This document shows positions 18,516 through 26,441 of a stretch of 64,000 nt of DNA, in pieces; the stretch's first letter is position 1; each line of letters opens with the position of its first letter. The position numbers and the translations under genes were made by a program. Below the pieces are notes generated by a model, which saw only the letters and a list, made by a program, of their open reading frames with translations, was not told the DNA's origin and searched no databases. Source of the stretch: JACJWR01 sp963752505 (GTDB lineage Bacteria > Actinomycetota > Actinomycetes > S36-B12 > UBA10799); contig CAVVYM010000001.1 in assembly GCA_963752505.1 (NCBI GenBank), positions 193,242 through 257,241 of the forward strand. The letters run 5' to 3'.

Positions 18516-19007
18516 TCAGGCTGGAACCGCCTCTGCCTCGCCCGTTGAGCCCCGCTGCGCCCCGCAGAGCCCTGGCTCGGCGGCCTCGCCTCTGGCCGGG
18601 GTCTTGCGATCGCTCGATTCCGGAGCCGACGTCGTCGCGCCGGGTGACTTGTGGCTGCGCGCGAACCGCGCAGTACCGCGGGAGAGATCGTGCCCCACCG
18701 CTTGGGCATCGACTTCAACGGTCACCCGCGGGCGACCGTCATCGCTCCACTCACGCACCCGGAGACGACCCACCACAACCACTGACTCGCCCTTGCGGAT
18801 GCTGGCTGCGACGTGATCCGCGAGAGCTCGCCAGGCAAACACCGTCACGAAAGACGGCTCCTGATCGACGAAGGTGCCGGCCGTCGAATCGAATCGCCGA
18901 GGCTGGCTCACCATCCGGAACCTGGCCATGGACAGACCCGATTGTGTGGTGGTGTGCCGGACGTCGGTGACGGCAGTTCCGATCATTGACGTGGTGATGA
19001 CGTGCAT
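18516..19007 (-). CDS. ssb: Single-stranded DNA-binding protein paralogue
   Basis: 163 residues with an OB-fold: VTDVRHTTTQSGLSMARFRMVSQPRRFD, then FVTVFAWRALADHVAASIRKGESVVVVGRLRVREW, typical of bacterial SSB strands 1-4. The C-terminal third is a basic/Ala/Ser-rich tail ending GEAEAVPA and lacks the acidic DDDIPF-type tip that recruits partners in housekeeping SSB. It therefore looks like the accessory actinobacterial SSB found beside ettA (Rv2478c position). CAGGGGGAG precedes the ATG at 19007. Confidence 0.88.
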   Translation of the reverse strand: MHVITTSMIGTAVTDVRHTTTQSGLSMARFRMVSQPRRFDSTAGTFVDQEPSFVTVFAWRALADHVAASIRKGESVVVVGRLRVREWSDDGRPRVTVEVDAQAVGHDLSRGTARFARSHKSPGATTSAPESSDRKTPARGEAAEPGLCGAQRGSTGEAEAVPA

Positions 19008-19134
19008 GACTCCCCCTGGACTGATCTGCGTTCCGGCCGCGAAGTCGACCGCTAGGCATCACTCTGCCGGTTCCGCAGGGCTGCGGACAGGGCAATCTCG
19101 GCGGCTGTGGACAAGTCGCTTCCCCCGGTGCAAC

Positions 19135-19140
19135 TAGAGT
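19135..19140 (+). promoter_or_regulatory. -10 hexamer TAGAGT, leaderless start at 19148
   Basis: TAGAGT, CGTTCGT, GTG at 19148. The 7-nt spacing and the absence of any ribosome site make this one of the clearest examples in the window. Confidence 0.6.
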
Positions 19141-19147
19141 CGTTCGT

Positions 19148-19522
19148 GTGGATGAACTCACGCGGCTGTCGACCGGCAAGTACCTGTCCCTGACCACATT
19201 TCGCAAGTCCGGTGACCCCGTCGCCACACCTGTCTGGGTGGTTCGCGATGGGGATCGCCTGTGCGTCACCACGCAGATCGATTCAGGCAAGGTCAAGAGA
19301 CTGCGCAACAACCCCAAGGTCCTCCTCGCCCCGTGCGATATGCGCGGAAAGCTGACCGGTGAGCAAGTACCCGGCACCGCGGAACTGCTTGATCCCGAGG
19401 AGTCCCGCCGCGTCGATGCCTTGGTGAAGAAGCGCTACGGCATCATAGGCCGGGCCATCGGCCTCGCCAGTGCGCTGCGGCGCTCATCAGGTTCGATCGG
19501 ACTTGCCATCACGCCCGAGTAG
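19148..19522 (+). CDS. PPOX-class/F420-dependent split-barrel oxidoreductase
   Basis: 124 residues of the pyridoxamine-phosphate-oxidase-like split barrel: LSTGKYLSLTTFRKSGDPVATPVWVVRDGDRLCV, then KVKRLRNNPKVLLAPCDMRGKLTGEQVPGTAELL. The pattern (SLTTFRK-G-PVATPVW; VKRLRNNP-V-LAPCD-RG) is that of actinobacterial PPOX-class F420-dependent enzymes, so a deazaflavin cofactor is likely but not proven. No neighbours suggest the substrate. Confidence 0.88.
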   Translation: MDELTRLSTGKYLSLTTFRKSGDPVATPVWVVRDGDRLCVTTQIDSGKVKRLRNNPKVLLAPCDMRGKLTGEQVPGTAELLDPEESRRVDALVKKRYGIIGRAIGLASALRRSSGSIGLAITPE

Positions 19523-19594
19523 TACACCGCAACGGGTCGATACAGGGGTAACGTTGACATCACGACACATTCACGACTCGGGTATGAGGTAACC

Positions 19595-20536
19595 ATGGGG
19601 CGCCAAGACGCCACCGACACGGCACGGGATGAGGAGCCCGAACAGGCGCCTCACGCTAGTTTGACCCGCCGCGGTCGGGCGACAGTCGCCGCCGCGATCG
19701 GCGCCGCGGCGGCCCTGCTGGCCTTGGGGACCCTTGCGCAGGCGGATCAGGTGTCGGGAGCGCAGGAGGCGACCACCGCCGCGGTTCTCGGACCAGAACC
19801 CGCCAAGGCCGCCCCAGCCGCCCTGCCCTCCCCCGCAGTTGGCTTGACGCCCATCGATCCCCCACCGACGCAGGCACCCGAATCACCCACGGCTGGCACT
19901 GACTCGCCCGCCGCAGCACCGGGCGGCGAAGTCGTGGTCGCGCCAGTTCCCAGTACCGAGGAAACCGCGGTTCCCGCGCCCCAGGTCCAGTTGATCAGCA
20001 ACGACGACGGCTTGCCACAAACCGTCATCGCCCCCGGCGATGGGCCGGTGGTCGGCCTCGAGCAGTGGAATGTCTTCACGTACACGGTCGAGGCGGACGC
20101 CTCACTTGCCGCTGAGATGCCCACTTTCGTGCAGATGGTGGAAGACACCCTGGGCAACACCTCGAACGGATGGGCCGCCGACCCTACATACGCGTTCCAG
20201 CGCATCGAACGTCCCGCCGACGCGTCCATTCGCATCGTGCTCGCGCCTCCAGCGGTGGTGGATGACATGTGTGCTCGGGTTGGCCTATACACGGAGGGCC
20301 TGTACTCGTGTTGGGACGGCATCCACACCATGTTGAACTCTGACCGGTGGTTCACCGCGACTCCCGAGTTCTCCGATCTGGGCGTCTACCGGTCCTATCT
20401 GATCAACCACGAGGTGGGCCACGGGCTTGGCCGCGACCACGAGTTCTGCGCGGGTCCAGATGCGATCGCCCCGGTGATGCAGCAGCAGTCCATCAGCCTG
20501 CAGGGTTGCCGGGAGAATGCTTGGCCACATCCCTAG
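19595..20536 (+). CDS. Secreted/membrane-anchored DUF3152 metalloprotease-like protein
   Basis: 313 residues. A basic N-terminus is followed by one hydrophobic helix (ATVAAAIGAAAALLALGTLA, about 30-49), then a low-complexity Pro/Ala linker to about residue 135 and a C-terminal catalytic-like domain. It carries HEVGHGLGRDH (272-282), the HExxHxxGxxH zinc motif of metzincins, and ends with Cys-containing segments (CRENAWPHP). DUF3152 proteins are actinobacterial and extracytoplasmic. Proteolytic activity is inferred from the zinc site. Confidence 0.88.
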   Translation: MGRQDATDTARDEEPEQAPHASLTRRGRATVAAAIGAAAALLALGTLAQADQVSGAQEATTAAVLGPEPAKAAPAALPSPAVGLTPIDPPPTQAPESPTAGTDSPAAAPGGEVVVAPVPSTEETAVPAPQVQLISNDDGLPQTVIAPGDGPVVGLEQWNVFTYTVEADASLAAEMPTFVQMVEDTLGNTSNGWAADPTYAFQRIERPADASIRIVLAPPAVVDDMCARVGLYTEGLYSCWDGIHTMLNSDRWFTATPEFSDLGVYRSYLINHEVGHGLGRDHEFCAGPDAIAPVMQQQSISLQGCRENAWPHP

Positions 20537-20643
20537 GCACCACTACCTGGCACCTTCGGGGCTGCCGGCAATTCACCGCGATAGGCTGCCAGCGGCGGTG
20601 GCACGGCAGGACAATGAGCACCACATCCTGCGGCGCCTCCCTG

Positions 20644-20716
20644 GCGCCCGTAGCTCAACGGATAGAGCCGCCGGTTTCTACCCGGCTGGTTGGGGGTTCG
20701 AGTCCCTCCGGGCGCG
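20644..20716 (+). tRNA. tRNA-Arg (anticodon UCU)
   Basis: A complete 73-nt cloverleaf: acceptor GCGCCCG/CGGGCGC, D-arm AGCTCAACGGATAGAGC, anticodon stem GCCGG/CCGGC with loop TTTCTAC (anticodon TCT), and T-arm loop GTTCGAGTC within a GGGG(G)/CCC(T)C stem. The discriminator base is G and CCA is not encoded. It reads AGA, a rare codon in this GC-rich genome. Confidence 0.95.
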
Positions 20717-21080
20717 CGTATGCGCTCATCAGCGGGGGTTTGCGTGTACCGATGCTGCTCGATTTTCCCACCGGGCCTAGCCGTAGACGGGCCTGGCCGC
20801 TGAACCCCGCCGTGTCACTCGTGGAGCGCGTGAAAGATGAGCGATCCTTCACTACCCGACGACCCCTTGCTGCACGTCTGCAACTTGACCTACTTCTCCG
20901 ACTTGCCGCTCGTTGGCGCCATCCTCGAAACCGGCAGCGTATTCGCCGGTTCCGCTACCTAGGTCGCGGTGAACGCTGCCGCGCCCACCAAAGGAACCGG
21001 TGGCTGTGAAAGGCGGTGCCGCCACGACAATCGTGCGGGGCGCCGGCGATCGACTGGTCCGGGACGTCGGCGCATAGCCT
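20717..21080 (+). other. Intergenic stretch after the tRNA, one short ORF of doubtful status
   Basis: The only candidate is a 41-codon frame (ATG 20837 to TAG 20962) starting MSDPSLPDDPLLHVCNL. It has no ribosome site or TANNNT hexamer at the right distance and no recognised family. No terminator-like hairpin stands out. The stretch could hold the remnant of a gene or nothing. Confidence 0.4.
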
Positions 21081-22025
21081 TCATCGCTTGCCGAGGTCGC
21101 GCAGCAACGGGTCGGCAGCAATTCGAGCGGATGCGCTGCCCAGGGTGGCCCGGGTGACGTCGGCCTCTCGACCTTGTGCCATGGGGTTGGGCCCCATCGC
21201 GGTGACTTCAGGTTTGGTCGGGGCAAAGAGGAACACCTTCATGCCCGCTGCGCGCAGTTTGGTGATCTCCCTGTCCACCTGACGGCGCATCACCCGCCGC
21301 CACGGCACGTCGGGAGCGAGGGTCACCCCAGAGTGAATCGCCATGGGGGCGCTGATGATCACCGCGTCAAGGCCCTCATGCAGCACGGCGTCGGCGTTGC
21401 AGGCTGACGTCGTGCCGCCATCGACGTAGCGTTCACCGTCGATGTCGACGGGTGCGAAGTATCCGGGGATTGCACAGGAAGCCGCCACCGCAGAACCCAC
21501 CTTCGGCGTCGCATCACCGCCACGGCCAAACACGACTGTCTCACCGTCAGCAAGTCGGAAGGCGGTGATCCGCAACTGCGCCGATGGCCAGGAGTCGGCG
21601 CAAAGTTCGGTCATGCTGCTGGCAATCGGCGCGGTGGAGACCCGCCCCTCCGGAAGCGCTGCAGCCACAACCTTGCCAGGATGAGCGCCAAGGGGATTGC
21701 GCGCCATTGCCCGTAGGAGACCAGGCGAGGCCGGTGCAAGTGATGCGTCCTCACCCGCGGCGAAGTCCCGCGCGCCGGGCGACACCCTCGCCAGCATCGA
21801 CGCGCCCACCGAGCTCAGTGGCTGGCCAAGGTGTCGAGCGGCGAGATCCGCCGGCGGCATGCCGGCGGCCAGCGATGTAGCGGTGATGGATCCGGCAGAG
21901 GTGCCGAGCAGCACACCGGCGCTCCGAGCGTCCCACCCAGCGGCATCCGCCAAAGCCGCGACCACCCCAGCGTGGAACGCCCCGCCAGTGAGTCCACCGC
22001 CACCCAGTACAAGTCCGATCCGCAT
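21081..22025 (-). CDS. Patatin-like phospholipase family protein
   Basis: 314 residues. It starts with the patatin glycine loop IGLVLGGGGLTGGAFHAGV (oxyanion hole), then GTSAGS with nucleophile S43, and DGG with catalytic D202 (ERYVDGGTTSACNAD), giving the Ser-Asp dyad of the family. It acts as a lipid acyl hydrolase in the cytoplasm or at the membrane. GAGGAGGTAACGCGG lies before the ATG at 22025. It stands alone between the tRNA region and the heliorhodopsin, transcribed in the same direction as the latter. Substrate unknown. Confidence 0.92.
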   Translation of the reverse strand: MRIGLVLGGGGLTGGAFHAGVVAALADAAGWDARSAGVLLGTSAGSITATSLAAGMPPADLAARHLGQPLSSVGASMLARVSPGARDFAAGEDASLAPASPGLLRAMARNPLGAHPGKVVAAALPEGRVSTAPIASSMTELCADSWPSAQLRITAFRLADGETVVFGRGGDATPKVGSAVAASCAIPGYFAPVDIDGERYVDGGTTSACNADAVLHEGLDAVIISAPMAIHSGVTLAPDVPWRRVMRRQVDREITKLRAAGMKVFLFAPTKPEVTAMGPNPMAQGREADVTRATLGSASARIAADPLLRDLGKR

Positions 22026-22135
22026 CCGCGTTACCTCCTCGTATTCAGCTCAGCATGCCAGGTCGGCCGGTCAACTCAGCAGGTAACGATCCGACTCACC
22101 ACCGAGCTGCGGGGGCAAGTGACCCATCGTGCCCT

Positions 22136-22951
22136 TCAGCCAGCCAATGTGCCCGCGAACACTTGCCAGGCCAGCGCTGACTTGGCCACGAGACTGAGCA
22201 CGATGTACGCCCGCTCGCCGCGCAAGTAGTCGGCCCACTTTCCACGCGCTCGATACTGCAGCAGCTGCACCAGGGCGAAGCAGTTGAAGAAGACGAATAG
22301 CGAGATGAAGATCCCATACACGAAGCCAGGTGGGCTCGCCGCACTGGTGGAACCCGGGCTGAGAACGAAGAACACCACAATGATCCACGGCACGATCCCG
22401 GCCATGCAGCCGAAGACGAAGGGCAACATGCCACCTGAGCCCGGGGACTCGTACTTCTCCTGCAACCAGCCGAACAGGATCATCGAGGCGTTCACACCGA
22501 AAATCGCGATGAGCGCGGCAACATCGGTGATTCCGACGATCTGCGCAATCAGCACGATCATCACTGAAGAACTGAGCGAGTACTCAACCCAGCGAAAGTA
22601 GTTGTGCCGCTGCAACAACCCTGCGGCATAGCGGGGGAAACCCCAGGGGCTGGCCACGATGAAATGGAAAAGCGCGGACAGTCCGAAGAACAGCGCAACC
22701 GCCCAGCCGATCCGAGAGTCGAGCAGAACCACCGGATCTCCAGGTGTCGTGCCTGGGGGGCCCTCCAGGTACGACGCGGTGATTGGCAGGGTGAAATCGT
22801 TGGCCAGCACAAGGATGAGGACCATCTGCAACAGGTGCACGCAGCCGGCGACGATGTTCCACTTGCGCAGCTTGGCGACTGCGGTGTCGCCAGGCCCGTT
22901 TCGAGCGCTGGGGACTGCGGCTGACTCAGAGGTTTCTGTAGCTTTGGCCAT
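22136..22951 (-). CDS. Heliorhodopsin
   Basis: 271 residues with seven hydrophobic helices. The retinal Schiff-base lysine is K257 in the last helix (LSLVAKSALAWQVF). The helix-3 segment RWVEYSLSSSVMIVLIAQ holds E123, equivalent to the counter-ion glutamate of described heliorhodopsins. These two motifs separate it from type 1 pump rhodopsins, which carry DTE/DTD-type triads. Heliorhodopsins have an inverted topology, slow photocycles and no established ion transport, and their signalling or regulatory role is debated. No retinal-biosynthesis gene (blh, crtY) is in the window. A strong hairpin lies between it and the upstream gene, so it probably has its own transcription unit. Confidence 0.95.
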   Translation of the reverse strand: MAKATETSESAAVPSARNGPGDTAVAKLRKWNIVAGCVHLLQMVLILVLANDFTLPITASYLEGPPGTTPGDPVVLLDSRIGWAVALFFGLSALFHFIVASPWGFPRYAAGLLQRHNYFRWVEYSLSSSVMIVLIAQIVGITDVAALIAIFGVNASMILFGWLQEKYESPGSGGMLPFVFGCMAGIVPWIIVVFFVLSPGSTSAASPPGFVYGIFISLFVFFNCFALVQLLQYRARGKWADYLRGERAYIVLSLVAKSALAWQVFAGTLAG

Positions 22952-22997
22952 ACCTCAGGGTTGCACGACTAGCTGTCGCCCGCAGCAACTTCGAGGC

Positions 22998-23041
22998 GCT
23001 GCCCGCCCTGCCCGACCGGAGGGTCGGGCAGGGCGGGCAGC
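22998..23041. terminator. Perfect 20-bp inverted repeat, terminator of the two-TM gene
   Basis: Arms 22998-23017 and 23022-23041 are exact reverse complements (beginning GCTGCCCGCCC) with loop GGAG. On the minus strand it follows the gene ending at 23113 and precedes the heliorhodopsin start at 22951. No U tract is present on either strand. Confidence 0.8.
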
Positions 23042-23112
23042 GACGTCTGGGGCTCGAGGGGTGATCCAACGAGGCATGTACTAGCGGATCAAGCTGCTCG
23101 AGCGGTTGCCTG

Positions 23113-23574
23113 CTAGATGCGCAGGCGCCCGATGCGGACGAGCGAGGCACCGATGAGGATCAGCACCACGCCAAGCCCGACAGCCATGGCCGCCACCCCG
23201 AAGGACACCACTGAGGTGAACAGCGAGGCGCGCAGGAACGAGGCGGTCATCACGGTCTGGCGGTTCGGATCGTCACGCGGAAGCTCGGCGTAGGTCTTGC
23301 CGCCACTGGCTTCCATCGCGTGCTTATTGATCAGCGCGGCCTCGGCGTAGGCCGTGAAGGGACCAGCCACCTCCTGACCCGCGAACGCGTCGGCGTCCTC
23401 GGAGACCACGATGTTCTCGTTCTTGAGTTGGCCCTGCACCGTGAACCAGGTGGTGACACCGGCAATGGACATGATCGCCCCGGCGACGATCACCAGGATG
23501 CCCATGACACTGACGGACTTCAGGTGTTTCTGGTGCACCGATTGCTTCTCGGGTTCGTCTGTCTGAATAGCCAT
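23113..23574 (-). CDS. Two-TM actinobacterial membrane protein (often mislabelled LigA)
   Basis: About 153 residues with a transmembrane helix at about 25-47 (GILVIVAGAIMSIAGVTTWF), an extracytoplasmic loop and a second helix at about 120-145 (VGLGVVLILIGASLV). The loop motif NENIVVSEDADAFAGQEVAGPFTAYAEA...INKHAMEASGGKTYAEL is typical of a conserved actinobacterial family that databases frequently call aromatic ring-opening dioxygenase LigA. Nothing in it resembles a dioxygenase. TTGGAGGAAGC precedes ATG 23574, which is preferred over 23604. Function unknown. Confidence 0.85.
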   Translation of the reverse strand: MAIQTDEPEKQSVHQKHLKSVSVMGILVIVAGAIMSIAGVTTWFTVQGQLKNENIVVSEDADAFAGQEVAGPFTAYAEAALINKHAMEASGGKTYAELPRDDPNRQTVMTASFLRASLFTSVVSFGVAAMAVGLGVVLILIGASLVRIGRLRI

Positions 23575-23908
23575 GCTTCCTCCAATAACTGGCGAGTTGA
23601 GCATCGAGGGATCCCCGACAGGCCTGGATTGTAGTGATTCCTTTACCGATACTCGGGACGCGGGGTCTCGGCGGGTTCGGCCGGGTCACGCTGGATTGGC
23701 AAACAGGACATCGCGAGTCCACACCGGGCGGGTGCTCGATGCCGATATGGCGAGCCATTTCTGGAGCTTATGGCGAGCTATTTCTGGAGCGCATTGGGTG
23801 AATGCGCGAAAGAGGGCGTCGACTCCGATGACCTCCACCGCATCCAACCGATGCGGAGCGGGGAGCATCCGCCAAGGATGGGCCCCTGCACTCTTCATGG
23901 CCGAAAGG
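23575..23908. other. Non-coding, AT-richer stretch at the edge of a disturbed island
   Basis: No convincing gene. Frames on both strands are short and unlike any family I know. It contains the two-copy 23-bp-period repeat at 23747-23790 and leads into a truncated secreted-protein gene. Confidence 0.5.
23747..23790. repeat. Two-copy direct repeat, 21-bp unit at 23-bp period
   Basis: Units at 23747-23767 and 23770-23790 read ATGGCGAGC[C/T]ATTTCTGGAGC with one mismatch. The two copies are separated by TT. The first copy contains the small palindrome GGCGAGCC-like core. No coding role is seen. Confidence 0.75.
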
Positions 23909-24454
23909 TCATTCAAAATACCCGAACACATCAATCAGAAAATCAGTATCGCCCGAGGCGCCTGACGATACTCGCAATGTTCGAGAGGAATCATTCGGGA
24001 GCGCGACCGCCAATCCATTGGCAATCGCATCATTTGATGCGGACCAGTTGATGCTGGAAGTGCCACCGCGTGCCCGATCAGCCGGCACAACCTCGAGGAA
24101 ACCCCGACTGGTCGTATTTACGGCAGTGACGTTGTAGGACAGAGCTTCCGCTCCAGCAGGAACAGCATCGCTGACAACGATGCTACCCGCTGTGAGATCC
24201 CGCATATTTGCGGTAGGAACAACTCGTTGGTCACCCCCGGGGAGTGGTCCAGTTGTGAGGCCACTTGGGGCTGGATTCCAGCGCGAGTCGTATGTCCTGC
24301 CGGGATCGAGCGGAAAGAAGTAGGAGCCATCAGTCGACGTCTGTGCCGGTGTGAAATACCCAAGCACATCAATGACAATGTTGGTCGCAGTCGTGCCGCC
24401 ATTGAAGACTTTCACGGTTCGATCCCCGGCAATCTTGACAAATTGGCCATTATC
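23909..24454 (-). pseudogene. 3' remnant of a secreted beta-domain protein, decapitated by an IS element
   Basis: From the IS end the minus strand reads continuously DNGQFVKIAGDRTVKVFNGG... to a stop at 23909. It contains two copies of the terminal motif VIDVLGYF / LIDVFGYF about 150 residues apart, each closing a beta-sandwich-like domain of the kind found repeated at the C-termini of actinobacterial secreted cell-wall proteins. The natural C-terminus (FLIDVFGYFE) is present. The N-terminus and signal peptide are missing because the ISL3 element begins at 24455. GC content is lower than the neighbourhood. It is not expected to be expressed from its own promoter. Confidence 0.75.
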
Positions 24455-25878
24455 GGCTCTTCGCAGTTGGGGGTGTAGCGGTGTTCGGCGCGTCGATGTC
24501 CGGGTAGGGGTCGAGGCCTTCCGATGATGGGAGTTCTCACACAGCCCAGCAGGAAGACCTCGACATGTCTGACGCTACCTTCACGGCCCCTGATCTGACT
24601 ACCTTCACCGGTGTTGACGAGCTCGGGTTGGAGGTGGTGGGGCAGCGGTTGGAGCCTAACCGGGCGGTGCTGGCCTGCCGGGTGCTGGCCGAGGACCGGT
24701 GGTGCCGGCGTTGCGGCTGTTACGGGGCGCCGCGCGACAGCGTGGTCCGGCGCTTGGCGCATGAACCGTTCGGGTGGCGCCCGACGGTGCTGGAGGTCAC
24801 GGTGCGCCGCTACCGGTGCGGCGAGTGTGGGCATGTGTGGCGCCAGGACATGACGGCGGCGGCCGAGCCGCGGGCGCGACTGTCGCGGCGGGCGCTGCGC
24901 TGGGCACTGGTGGGGATCGTGCGCCAGCACCTGACGGTGGCGCGGGTCGCCGAGGCGCTGGGGGTGGCGTGGAACACCGCCAACGACGCTGTTCTCGCTG
25001 AGGGGACGCGGGCGTTGATTGATGAGCCGGGCCGGTTCGACGGTGTCGCGGTGATCGGGGTCGATGAGCACGTGTGGCGCCATACTCGCCACGGAGACAA
25101 GTACGTCACGGTGATCATCGACCTGACCCCGATCCGGGACGGCACCGGCCCATCGAGGCTGCTGGACATGGTCGAGGGCCGATCCAAAGCGGTGTTCACC
25201 AGTTGGCTGAACGCCCGCCCGCAGGCGTGGCGTGACGGTGTGGAAGTGGTCGCGATGGATGGGTTCACGGGGTTCAAGACCGCCACCGCCGAGGTCCTAC
25301 CCGACGCCACCGCGGTGCTGGACCCGTTCCACGTGGTGCGCCTGTTCGCCGAGGCCCTCGACCAGTGTCGCCGGCGGGTCCAGCAGGCCACCACCGGCGG
25401 GCGTGGCCGGGCCGGTGACCGGCTGTATGCCGCCAGGCGCACCCTGCACACCGGCCGGGACCTGCTCACCGACACCCAGCACCGCCGGCTCGAGGCGCTG
25501 TTCGCCGATGATGCCCACGTCGAGGTTCAGGTCACCTGGGGTGTCTACCAGCAGATGATCACCGCATACCGTAACCCCGACCGGCGCCGCGCACGGGCCA
25601 CCGTGGTCAAGCTAATCGCCTCGCTGAGCCACGGCGTACCCAAAGAGCTCAGCGAACTGCGCAGGCTCGGGCAGACCATGAAACGACGCGCCGCCGACGT
25701 GTTGGCCTACTTCGACCGGCCCGGCACCTCCAACGGCCCAACCGAAGCCACCAACGGCCGCCTAGAACACCTGCGCGGCTCTGCCCTGGGCTTCCGCAAC
25801 CTCACCAACTATGTGGCCAGATCACTACTCGAATGCGGAGGGTTCAGACCGCGTCTACACCCCGCATTGTGAAGAGCC
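24455..25878 (+). mobile_element. ISL3-family insertion sequence, complete (1,424 bp)
   Basis: Both ends carry an imperfect 24-bp inverted repeat starting GGCTCTTC: left 24455-24478 and right 25855-25878, with 20 of 24 positions matching and conserved blocks GGCTCTTC and GGGGTGTAG. GGCTCTTC is the usual ISL3 terminus. A single full-length transposase lies inside. The 8-bp flanks (CCATTATC left, GGATTCCG right) are not a target duplication, unlike a simple ISL3 insertion, so an adjacent deletion or recombination is likely. Confidence 0.92.
24565..25872 (+). CDS. ISL3-family transposase
   Basis: 435 residues, full length for the family. An N-terminal zinc-ribbon-like part (WCRRCGC and YRCGECGHVW, about 48-95) precedes a helix-turn-helix region (VARVAEALGVAWNTANDAV). 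A DDE catalytic domain follows: Asp in GVAVIGVDEHVWRH, Asp in VVAMDGFTGFKTA / AVLDPFHVVRLF, and Glu in GPTEATNGRLEHLRG. The C-terminus (GFRPRLHPAL) runs into the right inverted repeat, and the stop codon overlaps its outer end. It appears intact and potentially active. Confidence 0.95.
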   Translation: MSDATFTAPDLTTFTGVDELGLEVVGQRLEPNRAVLACRVLAEDRWCRRCGCYGAPRDSVVRRLAHEPFGWRPTVLEVTVRRYRCGECGHVWRQDMTAAAEPRARLSRRALRWALVGIVRQHLTVARVAEALGVAWNTANDAVLAEGTRALIDEPGRFDGVAVIGVDEHVWRHTRHGDKYVTVIIDLTPIRDGTGPSRLLDMVEGRSKAVFTSWLNARPQAWRDGVEVVAMDGFTGFKTATAEVLPDATAVLDPFHVVRLFAEALDQCRRRVQQATTGGRGRAGDRLYAARRTLHTGRDLLTDTQHRRLEALFADDAHVEVQVTWGVYQQMITAYRNPDRRRARATVVKLIASLSHGVPKELSELRRLGQTMKRRAADVLAYFDRPGTSNGPTEATNGRLEHLRGSALGFRNLTNYVARSLLECGGFRPRLHPAL

Positions 25879-26423
25879 GGATTCCGCAACGAGACTACGT
25901 CGGCGAAGAATATCTCTCCGCCTTGGAGTTGATCAGGAATACTGAGTGTCAGCCTGTCTCCCAGTGGCTGGAGGCGGGCAACTTCAGCCTTGTCAAGCAA
26001 ATGCAATATTCGCCGCGTGAGACGACCGCACTCTACTTGCAGATGCTCCGTATGCAATTCGAGCCGCCCAGCTACTTCGGTACGGGAGAACTGCTCGGGA
26101 AGTACAAGCGCTACGAGAAGCAGACCCTCTTGCTCGCCTATCTTCTTCTCAATGCATATTTCCTGTTCAGAGTTGGGCGCATGCTATCTGCGCAAACAAG
26201 GAAGCCCCGAATGAGGTTCACGGTCTACTTGTATTTGACCTTCACCCTGTCACTTCTTGGCTATTCGCTCCTGACCTGGCTTGCAGATGGGATGGAGATC
26301 CCGCGACACTTCCTGCCAGCATCAATTGTCATGGTGCCTCTCCTGCTGGAGTTGATTTCAGTGCTGCGAAGTGAGCCCGCACGACCGGGGCAGGTAGAGA
26401 GCCCGCACGACCGGGGTAGGTAG
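25879..26423 (+). pseudogene. 3' remnant of a membrane protein, 5' end lost at the IS
   Basis: Immediately right of the IS the plus frame reads RIPQRDYVGEEYLSALELI..., with an amphipathic region (SLVKQMQYSPRETTALYLQML), a transmembrane helix (TLLLAYLLLNAYFLFRVG), and two more hydrophobic stretches (FTVYLYLTFTLSLLGYSLL; LPASIVMVPLLLELISVL). It has no natural start, although a GTG at 25869 inside the IS end could serve. The last 15 codons are encoded by the 26-bp tandem repeat, so the true C-terminus may also be altered. It is clearly AT-richer than the surrounding genes. I recognise no family. Confidence 0.55.
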
Positions 26424-26441
26424 TGAGCCCGCACGACCGGG
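26373..26441. repeat. 26-bp tandem repeat, about 2.7 copies
   Basis: Copies start at 26373, 26399 and 26425, each beginning GAGCCCGCACGACCGGG. The first two continue with GCAGGTAGA or GTAGGTAGT and the third is partial. The period is exactly 26 bp. It lies at the right border of the AT-rich island. Confidence 0.85.

Noticed and set aside
20655..20852. Minus-strand ORF ending ARPEGLEPPTSRVETGGSIR
   Set aside because: It is the reverse complement of the tRNA-Arg gene, a well-known false protein call around tRNAs.
22136..22951. Proton-pumping (type 1) rhodopsin
   Set aside because: There is no DTE-type triad in helix 3; WVEYSLSSS and the helix-7 context are those of heliorhodopsin.
23113..23574. 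Aromatic ring-opening dioxygenase LigA
   Set aside because: That name is often attached to this family, but the protein is a small two-helix membrane protein without dioxygenase motifs.
24412..25092. 226-codon minus ORF across the IS left end
   Set aside because: Antisense to the transposase; arginine/proline/histidine-rich shadow.
26373..26441. Possible CRISPR or phage attachment array
   Set aside because: The copies are directly adjacent with no spacers and no integrase nearby.
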